From Palsa-1447 sp964414785 (GTDB taxonomy: Bacteria > Verrucomicrobiota > Verrucomicrobiia > Opitutales > Opitutaceae), in the NCBI GenBank assembly GCA_964414785.1, contig CAYPXZ010000002.1:107379-171378 (forward strand): a stretch of 64,000 nucleotides of DNA. Reading direction: 5' to 3'. Shown here piece by piece: positions 33,114 to 40,435 of the stretch (the stretch's first letter is position 1; every line of letters starts with the position of its first letter). The translations under genes were made by a program, and so were the position numbers. The notes beneath the pieces were generated by a model. The model was not told the DNA's origin, searched no databases, and worked only from the letters and a program-made list of their open reading frames with translations.

Positions 33114-34943
33114 CTACCGGCAGACCACGCGGCCGGCGCTTGCGAAGATCTGCGGGATCTCGCGCACCTGCTCGCGGTCCTTGTCTCGCTCGCCCTCGCT
33201 GAGGGCCGCCCACGGCACGAGCGTCGGGTTCGTCTTGTTCACGGGATCCTTGCCGCTCGTGTCGTAGCGCCATCCCCCGAGGAGGCGCTCCGCGCAGAAC
33301 CGGTGGTGCTCCATCCGCGAGAGGACCTCGATCTCCTCGGGCGTGAACGCGGTGACCGGCTCAACGCCCTGCGGGGAATTGGCGACACGCAGCCCCACCG
33401 CGCGGATCTTGACCTCCGCATGGTCGGCGGCGTGGTAGTTCGACCGCTTAAGGTCATCCGGCAGCTCCTCCCACGGGACCAGCGAGGTATTGCCCGCGGG
33501 GGCCGGGGACTTGGATGTTTCGCGCCTCACGTAGTCCTCGTGGAAGGCGCGCGCGATGGCCTCCATCTGCGGCTCCTCGAGCGTGCGCCTGTTGCAGACG
33601 TCCTCGCGCATCCCGAAGGGGCTGATCCGGTCGCAGAACAGCGCATCCTGCCGGTCCTCCGAGAGGAGGAGCGTAAGTCCCGAGCGCGTCGGCACCCTGA
33701 CCCTGATGGGGCTGCACGACTCGCGAAATGCCCTTTCATCCGCGAGCTTCAGGGCGAGCGCCAGGTTGAGCGCCCCGTCGGGCAGGCAGATGGCGCATGT
33801 CAGGAGGTTGGCCGGGTCCGCGGTGATGTGGGCCGCCAGGGCGGAGACGGCGGGATCCCTCGCCTCCAGGGCCTTGAAGTCGAGGTCGCAGACCTGGTCA
33901 AGCTGGGGGTAGCGCTCCTTCAGGTCGGCCGCGCGGGCGGAGGCCGCCCGGTCGACGACCGTGACCCGGACCTTCCTGCCGTTCGCGAACTGCCCGATCC
34001 TCGCCGCCTGGATCAGGACGTTCTCGCCCATCTCCCCGAGGCCGATGACCAGCAGGTGGACCTGCACCGGGCTGTCGGCCATGATGGGCTTCCAGTCGAG
34101 CGGGTGCTCGTCAAAGAGGAGCCTCGCGCTGTTCTCATAGACGTCGAATCCGAAGGTCGAGATCTCCATCCGCCCGTCGGCGGCCGACAGGAAGCTGCGC
34201 CGCCGAACCGCCGTCCGCAGGTCCAGGTTCGCGATGTGCAGGAAGCACCGCAGCGGCGCCCCCTTTGGCCGGAGCGCGCGCGCGAGGTGCCCCGCGTGGA
34301 TGGCGACCTCCAGGTTCGTCCCGTCCTCGGCGCATGCGGCGACGAGGATCCGGGCCCTCTGGACCCCCGCCCTCTTGAGGACGCCGGGATCCGAGGCGTC
34401 CGCGACCAGGTAGGGGATGCCCAGCTTCTCGCACACGGCGATCCCATGGGCGCCCGGGTCCTTCTCGATGACGATGACCCTCTCGGCCACGTCCCGGGAC
34501 CCGCCCGCGGCCTCGGACCTGGCGAAGTCGACCGCAAGCGGCAGGCCGCGCCAACCCGCGCCGCAGACGACCACGTGGTCCCTGCTGAACCCGAGCCGGA
34601 AATGCCTCAGCTCCATGGCGTACACCCTGCGCAGGGCGCCGGTCACGGTCCACAGGGAGAGGGTCGCCGCCAGCCACTTTGCCCACTCGATCCTCCATCC
34701 GAACGCGCCCTCCACATGCGCAGGGTGCAGGACGAAGAGGAGCAGCGTGTCGTACGCGACGGAGCTGATGACCGCAAGGAGGGGCAAGGGCCCTGTGCCC
34801 GCGTTTCGCTCGGCCAGCTCGAACTCAGGGCGCCAGTAGCCCCACAGGCCGAGCACGACGGCCCCAAGCCCGATCCCCATGTAGACCCACCATTGGTACC
34901 GGGGCCGCTCGTGGTGCACCGGCTGCGCGTGGGTTCCGCTCAT
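33114..34943 (-). CDS. Membrane protein with two TrkA-N (RCK/KTN) Rossmann domains and tandem RyR repeats
   Basis: 609 residues. Three hydrophobic segments at about 18-36, 53-70 and 86-104 anchor it. Two TrkA-N folds follow: HVVVCGAGWRGLPLAVDFA with ERVIVIEKDP (about 124-220), and VHLLVIGLGEMGENVLIQAA with RVTVVDRA (about 295-370). The C-terminal part contains RyR-type repeats, an incomplete one (SLVPWEELPDDLKRSNYHA) and a full one (MEHHRFCAERLLGGWRYDTSG to TLVPWAALSEGERDKDREQ). No potassium-channel TxGYG filter is visible, so it lacks its own pore or pairs with another subunit. The start ATG overlaps the upstream gene stop (ATGA), so it is translationally coupled to the SLOG gene. The domain calls are strong; the role is unknown. 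Confidence 0.85.
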   Translation of the reverse strand: MSGTHAQPVHHERPRYQWWVYMGIGLGAVVLGLWGYWRPEFELAERNAGTGPLPLLAVISSVAYDTLLLFVLHPAHVEGAFGWRIEWAKWLAATLSLWTVTGALRRVYAMELRHFRLGFSRDHVVVCGAGWRGLPLAVDFARSEAAGGSRDVAERVIVIEKDPGAHGIAVCEKLGIPYLVADASDPGVLKRAGVQRARILVAACAEDGTNLEVAIHAGHLARALRPKGAPLRCFLHIANLDLRTAVRRRSFLSAADGRMEISTFGFDVYENSARLLFDEHPLDWKPIMADSPVQVHLLVIGLGEMGENVLIQAARIGQFANGRKVRVTVVDRAASARAADLKERYPQLDQVCDLDFKALEARDPAVSALAAHITADPANLLTCAICLPDGALNLALALKLADERAFRESCSPIRVRVPTRSGLTLLLSEDRQDALFCDRISPFGMREDVCNRRTLEEPQMEAIARAFHEDYVRRETSKSPAPAGNTSLVPWEELPDDLKRSNYHAADHAEVKIRAVGLRVANSPQGVEPVTAFTPEEIEVLSRMEHHRFCAERLLGGWRYDTSGKDPVNKTNPTLVPWAALSEGERDKDREQVREIPQIFASAGRVVCR

Positions 34944-35575
34944 GGTTGCGCCACCGTCTTTCCCGGGGGCCGGGGACCGGCCATGATGAAGGCGCGGATC
35001 GCGCCGGCCTCGGCCGGCAGGCGGTGAAGGTTGTGGACCCCGGCCCACTCCGGGTCCGACAGGATCTCGCCGGCGGAGCGACCGCTCACCTCGACCAGAC
35101 CGACGCGGGCCCCGAGCGCGAGCGCAAGCCGGTACTCCTGGGCCGCGATCTTCCCGCCGCCCCATCCGAGGAGGGAGACGTCGGCGGGCAGGATGCCGCC
35201 GGCGAGCAGGTCCGCCCACGACTGCATCGGCTCGGCGATCGTGAAGGCCGCCGTCGGGGTCGTGCGAAACCTCGTGTAGCGCTCGTCGCGCCGGGCGTTG
35301 CCCGGAAGGTCGCGCGGGAGGTAGCCGACCGAGGTGATCGCCGGGTAGGCGGCCGCGAGCTCCCCGACGATCCCCGCGATGCCCGAGTGCGTTCCGCCGG
35401 AGATCAGGGTGCCCGTGAAGTTGCGGAAGGCCTCGAGGAAAAGGGCCCGAGCCGCCGCAATGGAGGCGATTCCCTCGCCGTCCGCTCCGCCCGCCAGGAT
35501 GACCACCGGGGGAAGGAATTCGTGGGGGTCGGCGCCAAGGTCAACCCGGCCCGCGCTTGAAGGGGATGCCGACAT
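34940..35575 (-). CDS. SLOG-domain (TRPM/LSDAT-like) nucleotide-binding protein
   Basis: A 211-residue soluble Rossmannoid protein. VVILAGGADGEGI forms the first strand and loop, LISGGTHSGIAGIVGELA matches the second strand and loop of the TRPM-type SLOG (LSDAT) fold, and SLLGWGGGKIAAQEYRLALALGARVGLVE is the late glycine-rich strand-helix. SLOG domains are thought to bind nucleotides or ADP-ribose-like ligands. It is the middle gene of a three-gene minus-strand cassette and overlaps the next gene by 4 nt. ATG 35575 is preferred; a TTG at 35614 in frame is an alternative. The ligand cannot be read from the sequence. Confidence 0.78.
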   Translation of the reverse strand: MSASPSSAGRVDLGADPHEFLPPVVILAGGADGEGIASIAAARALFLEAFRNFTGTLISGGTHSGIAGIVGELAAAYPAITSVGYLPRDLPGNARRDERYTRFRTTPTAAFTIAEPMQSWADLLAGGILPADVSLLGWGGGKIAAQEYRLALALGARVGLVEVSGRSAGEILSDPEWAGVHNLHRLPAEAGAIRAFIMAGPRPPGKTVAQP

Positions 35576-35644
35576 GGATTTTGCCTGGTCGGGCGAGACT
35601 CGACCACGCCCCAACCGGTGGCAACCCGTTTCCTCGGATAACGT

Positions 35645-36742
35645 TCAGCGGGTGGCGTGGGGGGTCGCCGGAAGGCCCATGTGCCACGGCACAATGCTTC
35701 TCTGGGCGAACTCCCTGCCGAGCTCCCGAAGGAGCTGGATCCGCGCGCCGCCGGCCGCCGCGGCCCCGATGCGCTTCGCCTCCGGCGCCGTGAAGGCGTG
35801 GTCGTAGCGCACGTAGCTGAACTTCCTCTCGGAAAGGGGAAGGAGCCGGCCCTCCTCCTTGGTAAGGGCGCCGATCTCGAAGTCGATCGGCTCTCCCCAC
35901 CGGCAGTGCCCGAGCACCCGGCAGAAGAGGTCCTGCTCCACCGAGACGGAATGCACGAGCGCCGCCTCGTTTGGTTCGGGGTGCGCCGCCGCGGCTTTTC
36001 CGTGGGCTTCCGGCAGGCCGCCGCAGCCCACCGAAACGACGTGGAGCTTGTCCACGCCGGTTTCCCAGCCGAGGCCGTACCCGGGCAGCGTCGCCATGAG
36101 GAAGGCCGCAAGCGCCGGATTTCCGTAGGGCGTCGGTCCGCCATCGGCCAGGATGACGTCCCCGCCCGCGAGGGGAATCCGCTCGGGGGGAAAGGCGGCC
36201 GGCGCCTCGGCGCTCGCCCGCGCAAGGCTCCAGAGGGGAATGGCCAGGCCCGGGTTGGGCAGCCTGCGGTTGTTCGAGACGAGCCACGGCGCCCCGGTGG
36301 ACGCATTGCGCAGGACCAAGAGGAGGAGCGTCCGAAGCCGCCGGGTGCCGACGATCGCCGGCTCCCTGCCCTTGCCGTCCTCGGAGAAGAAGCGCCTGAG
36401 CGACTCGGTGACAAACTTCGCGACGTACCGGTTCCTCCACTTCTCCGACCAGGAGGGCTTCACCGCCATGCGCTTGGACTCCGCCGCGAGGAGCTGCTCA
36501 ATCTGCCCCACGGAAAGCCCCCAGGAGAGCAGGGCGGCCAGGATCGCGCCCGTGCCGGTCCCCGCGATCAGGTCGAATTCGTCGGCAAGGACCAGGTCGT
36601 GGCGGTCGAGGTGACCCCTGAAGAGCGCCTCGACCCGCGCGAGGACCTCGAGCGCGAAGGCACCACGAATCCCCCCGCCGTCAAGGCTCAGGATCCGCCT
36701 CGGCCGCGGCTTTCGGGCGCCATCACTCACGATCGCCGGCAT
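35645..36742 (-). CDS. Patatin-like protein with serine nucleophile replaced by glycine
   Basis: A 365-residue cytoplasmic patatin fold. The oxyanion loop RILSLDGGGIRGAFAL is at 17-31 and the catalytic Asp200 in ILADGGPTPYGNPAL. The nucleophile elbow, normally GTSTG, reads FDLIAGTGTGAIL, so position 63 is Gly (codon GGC at 36554-36556). One base change from AGC would produce it. Hydrolysis by the usual Ser-Asp dyad is therefore not expected unless the base is an error. The later motif DFEIGALTKEEGR and the basic surface are otherwise normal. It is the first gene of the cassette; the next gene is 69 bp away. ATG 36742 is chosen because upstream sequence in the same frame is Arg-rich and unlike the family. 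Confidence 0.85.
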   Translation of the reverse strand: MPAIVSDGARKPRPRRILSLDGGGIRGAFALEVLARVEALFRGHLDRHDLVLADEFDLIAGTGTGAILAALLSWGLSVGQIEQLLAAESKRMAVKPSWSEKWRNRYVAKFVTESLRRFFSEDGKGREPAIVGTRRLRTLLLLVLRNASTGAPWLVSNNRRLPNPGLAIPLWSLARASAEAPAAFPPERIPLAGGDVILADGGPTPYGNPALAAFLMATLPGYGLGWETGVDKLHVVSVGCGGLPEAHGKAAAAHPEPNEAALVHSVSVEQDLFCRVLGHCRWGEPIDFEIGALTKEEGRLLPLSERKFSYVRYDHAFTAPEAKRIGAAAAGGARIQLLRELGREFAQRSIVPWHMGLPATPHATR

Positions 36743-36903
36743 GGGGGCGATTGTGTCCGCGGCGCGCCGGAACGCAGCACTAAAGTGGAGGGGGACCGCC
36801 CATCCGGGGATGGACAAGCCCGGGGCCCGGCTGCAGTCTGCCGTCGCCCGCGACCGGCATCCTCGGAACCCCAACCCAGAGAGATCACAGGCGTCCCTTC
36901 CCC

Positions 36904-38355
36904 ATGATGAAACGACCCTCGCCCCGCCCCAGCCGCATTCCCGCAATCGGGCTCGTCGCCCTCTCGCTCGGCCTTGCCGCCGCGCTGCGCGCCGCGGAGG
37001 CACGCCCTGAGATCTCCGTCCACGCCCCCGTGGTCGCGCTCCTCCATGCCCGGGTCATCGACGGGCTCGGCTCCCCCGCCCTTACCGACCAGACGATCGT
37101 CATCAGGTCCGGCCGGATCGCCGCGCTCGGCGCCACGGGCGCCGTCGCCGTGCCGCCGGACGCGGCCTCGATCGACCTCACCGGAAAGACCGTGATCCCG
37201 GGCCTCGTCATGCTCCACGAGCACATGTACTACGCCGTGCGCGTGGGGTCCCACCCGTTTCACACGAACGAGATGGACTACTCGTTCCCGCGGCTCTACC
37301 TGGCCTGCGGCATCACGTCGATCCGCACCGGGGGCTCGATCGAGCCCTACGCCGACATGGAGATCAAGCGGCGGATCGACGCCGGGGAAATGCCCGGGCC
37401 GAGGATCCACCTCACGGCCCCCTACATCGAGGGGGCGCCCTCGCCGATCGCCCAGCTGCACGCGGTCTCGGGACCCGAGGACGCCGTCCACCTTGTCAAC
37501 TACTGGGCCGACCAGGGCTTCACGTCCCTCAAGCTCTACATGCACGTCCAGCCGGACGTCGCCGCGGCCGCGATCACGGCGGCCCACCAGCGCGGGATGA
37601 AGGTGACCGGGCACATCGGCGCCCTGACCTACGGCGAGGCGGCCGACCTCGGGATCGACGACCTGGAGCACGGGTTCTTCGCCTCGTCCGACTTCGTCAA
37701 GGGCAAGAAGGTGGGCGAGATCCCGCAGCCCGCCGTGATGGACCAGAGCCTGCAGGCGCTCAGCGAGGACTCCCCCGAGTTCACGGCGCTGGTATCGAAG
37801 CTGATCAGCAAGAACGTCGCGATCACCTCGACCCTGTCGGTGTTCGAGGGCTTCGTACCGGGACGGCCGCTCCTGAGCGCCCGCGAGCTCGAGATGATGT
37901 CCGAGCCCGCCCGGGAGAACTACCTCGCGGGCTTCGCCCGCTACAACACGAAGGGCCGCCCGAGCTATGCACCCATCTTCGAGAAGCTGATGAGGCTCGA
38001 GAAGGTGTACTCCGACCGCGGGGGGCTCCTTGTAGCGGGCACGGACCCGACGGGTGCCGGCAACGCCATCGCCGGATTCGGGAGCCTGCGGGAGGTGGAG
38101 CTCCTGGTCGAGGCGGGCTTCAGCCCCGTGCAGGCGATCCGCGTCGCGAGTTTCAACGGCGCGCGCTTCCTCGGGGTCGACAAGGACCTCGGCTCCGTCG
38201 AGACGGGGAAGATCGCCGACCTGGTCGTCGTCTCCGGCGACCCGTCCTCGTCCATCCAGGACATCCGCAAGGTCGAGACCGTCTTCAAGGAGGGCGTCGG
38301 CTACGACGCCCAGGTGATCCTCGACTCGGTGAAGGGCTGCGTCGGCATCGAGTAG
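36904..38355 (+). CDS. Secreted amidohydrolase-family metal enzyme
   Basis: A 483-residue protein with a signal peptide (IGLVALSLGLAAALRAAEA). The amidohydrolase barrel shows the metal ligands in VMLHEHMYY (HxH), the carboxylated-Lys candidate in FTSLKLYMHV, His in VTGHIGAL and DLEHGFF, and the catalytic Asp in LVAGTDPTGAG. The C-terminus (NGARFLGVDKDLGSVETGKIADLVVVSGDP) closes the small beta-sandwich. Such secreted members are imidazolonepropionase- or prolidase-like and act on C-N bonds; the substrate is not known. Its start lies 161 bp from the divergent patatin gene. Confidence 0.87.
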   Translation: MMKRPSPRPSRIPAIGLVALSLGLAAALRAAEARPEISVHAPVVALLHARVIDGLGSPALTDQTIVIRSGRIAALGATGAVAVPPDAASIDLTGKTVIPGLVMLHEHMYYAVRVGSHPFHTNEMDYSFPRLYLACGITSIRTGGSIEPYADMEIKRRIDAGEMPGPRIHLTAPYIEGAPSPIAQLHAVSGPEDAVHLVNYWADQGFTSLKLYMHVQPDVAAAAITAAHQRGMKVTGHIGALTYGEAADLGIDDLEHGFFASSDFVKGKKVGEIPQPAVMDQSLQALSEDSPEFTALVSKLISKNVAITSTLSVFEGFVPGRPLLSARELEMMSEPARENYLAGFARYNTKGRPSYAPIFEKLMRLEKVYSDRGGLLVAGTDPTGAGNAIAGFGSLREVELLVEAGFSPVQAIRVASFNGARFLGVDKDLGSVETGKIADLVVVSGDPSSSIQDIRKVETVFKEGVGYDAQVILDSVKGCVGIE

Positions 38356-38562
38356 GCCGCACCCGGCCGCTGGTTGCCCACATCCATTCCCCCAGCCCGG
38401 CTGAACCCGAACCTGGGCACCCTCAACCATCCCTCATCAGGCAATGCGCTCGACCCAGGCCCTGCGAATCCCCTTCCCCATGGCTGTGAGACAGTTAACC
38501 CCGGGACGGTTTGCTTGGCACGCGGCAAGCAGGTACATTCGGGGCCATACCCCGGCTTCAGC

Positions 38563-39945
38563 ATGAAAATTCCCCGCAGGTTCAATCCCCTTCCGAACGC
38601 AGCCCTGTGCCGAGTCCTTATCCCCGCCCTGGCGCTTGGCGGCGCGGTGTCCCCGGCCTTCGGCGACGCCAAGGACAAGCCGCCGGTCGTCATGGAGCCG
38701 GTCGTGGTCGGCGAGGCGAAGACCCACACGCTCTTCATGGGCGCCGACATCTCGGTCAACCTCGACAAGAGCCTCTACCCCGTCCGCAACGTCATCGGCT
38801 CGTCCTGGGTGATCGTCATCAACGGCAAGGACGAGGTCGTTTCCGCAAAGAGGGCCCCTCTGAGCCTCAAGATCACGCCGACCCTCAAGCTCACGGAGAT
38901 CTCCGCCAAGATCGAGGGCTTCAAGCGGGTCCCCGCGTACTCCTACAACAACGACCCGAGCGTCATGCTGACCCGAGGCCTGTCCCAGGCGGCGTCGATC
39001 AATGCGGACCTCCTCGCGGTCTCCGCCAACGCCCAGCACCTGGCCGACACGGTGGGCAACGCGGCGCTGGGACCGTCCGCCTCCTTCGCGACCGCGGACA
39101 ACCAATTCGGGGACAAGGCCCTCCTCTATGGTGCCATGACGCTTCCCGCCGTGACCCACCCGGGTAAGGCGATTCCCGGATCTGCGCAACCCGCGCCCTC
39201 GGGGGCCAGCAACACCTCGTTCAACGGGCTGTCGGCCCAGCAGGTCATGCAGCAGGTGGACAATGCCGTGGCCAGGGCGGCGCTCTCCCAGACGGAGAAC
39301 GCCAGCGAGCCCGCCGGGCGCCTGACGACCATGGGCTTCGACGCCATCGACATCGACTTCACGGTCTCCGCCGTCAGGACCCTCTTCGCCCCGTATGTCG
39401 TCACGATGACCCGGTTCCGCACGCCCGACAGCAAGCCGGGCATGGTCCAGACCCTCGTCTATGCGCAGGCTCTCGACCCCATCTACCCCCACGCGACCAA
39501 CGTGCACTTCACGGAGGAGGGGTTCCCGTTCAACTACGAGCTGATCGACTTCCAGCTGCACCTGTACGACCGGGGCCAGGAGATCGCGACCAACATCTCC
39601 TCCAAGCGGGTCGAGCTGACCCGCGACGAGGCCTTCGAGTACGTGAAGATGGAGTACATCGGATCCCACCGGGACGAGACGCTTCCCGCGGTGCCGGCCA
39701 TGGGGAGGCTCCCCGCGGAGCTGCCCACCCGGCTCGCCGCGGGCAAGTACAACGAGACCTTCTTCACCAAGGTCACCAAGGATGGCCTCGCGGACGAGGC
39801 CTATGTCGACGGCGAGTGCGCGACGAAGGTCAACGACCCGTTCCTGAACACCGTTGTCAGGAGCATCCGCTTCAAACCCGCGCTCGCCCACGGGAAGCCC
39901 GTGGACGGGATCGCGTCCCTCGACCTGAGCAAGCTGCAGATCTAG
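38563..39945 (+). CDS. Secreted protein of unknown function with TonB-C-like C-terminus
   Basis: A 460-residue protein with a signal peptide (CRVLIPALALGGAVSPAFG). The middle is unrecognised, with a Gly/Ser/Gln-rich stretch at about 215-240. The last 60 residues (KVTKDGLADEAYVDGE, DPFLNTVVRSIRFKPALAHGKPVDG) follow the pattern of TonB C-terminal domains (variable strand, helix, FxPA, GxPV). It lacks a membrane anchor, so it is not a normal TonB. ATG 38563 begins the signal peptide. A lipoprotein gene follows after 54 bp. Conservation outside this lineage cannot be judged here. Confidence 0.65.
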   Translation: MKIPRRFNPLPNAALCRVLIPALALGGAVSPAFGDAKDKPPVVMEPVVVGEAKTHTLFMGADISVNLDKSLYPVRNVIGSSWVIVINGKDEVVSAKRAPLSLKITPTLKLTEISAKIEGFKRVPAYSYNNDPSVMLTRGLSQAASINADLLAVSANAQHLADTVGNAALGPSASFATADNQFGDKALLYGAMTLPAVTHPGKAIPGSAQPAPSGASNTSFNGLSAQQVMQQVDNAVARAALSQTENASEPAGRLTTMGFDAIDIDFTVSAVRTLFAPYVVTMTRFRTPDSKPGMVQTLVYAQALDPIYPHATNVHFTEEGFPFNYELIDFQLHLYDRGQEIATNISSKRVELTRDEAFEYVKMEYIGSHRDETLPAVPAMGRLPAELPTRLAAGKYNETFFTKVTKDGLADEAYVDGECATKVNDPFLNTVVRSIRFKPALAHGKPVDGIASLDLSKLQI

Positions 39946-39999
39946 CGGCGCCCGGCGCGGGCTCGCGCGCGGCCGATTTGCCGGCTAGCATTATTCCCG

Positions 40000-40368
40000 A
40001 TGAAACGCCTGGTCCTCTGCGCCCTCGCCCTTTTCCTCGCGGCCCCGGGGTGCGCCGACCTGGACGTCGTCCCCACGTGGGCGCTCACGAACCTCGACAC
40101 GCGGATCCAGCCCGACGGGAATATCCTCACGCTGGACGATGCGAGGAACTGGCGGATCCTTACGGGCGCCCTCGGGGCCGAGGTGAGGCGCGAGTCCCGG
40201 GAGCTGCCTCCGCCGGCGGCCATCGACACGTGGACCGAGTTCTGGCGCACGACCTTCAAGAGGATGGCCTCCGGTCAGGAGCACCCGGAGAAGTATTTCG
40301 GGTACGTCGTGGAGATGCGCCGAAGCCTGGAGCTGCCCGACCTGCCGAAGGGTGTGGTCGAGCTGTGA
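40000..40368 (+). CDS. Small lipoprotein of unknown function
   Basis: 122 residues. The N-terminus (KRLVLCALALFLAAPGC) is a lipoprotein signal with the lipobox Cys at residue 18. The mature part is mostly helical and acidic-basic mixed, with two Trp-containing segments (DARNWRILTGALGA and DTWTEFWRTTFKRM). No family is recognised. It sits 54 bp after the TonB-C-like gene and 67 bp before the TMTC-like gene; co-transcription with the former is plausible. Confidence 0.7.
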   Translation: MKRLVLCALALFLAAPGCADLDVVPTWALTNLDTRIQPDGNILTLDDARNWRILTGALGAEVRRESRELPPPAAIDTWTEFWRTTFKRMASGQEHPEKYFGYVVEMRRSLELPDLPKGVVEL

Positions 40369-40435
40369 GCCCGGCCGGGCGAAAGCCCCCACGCCGGGAT
40401 TGAAACCCCGGGAAGGCACCCGGTAGGCTGGCCGG

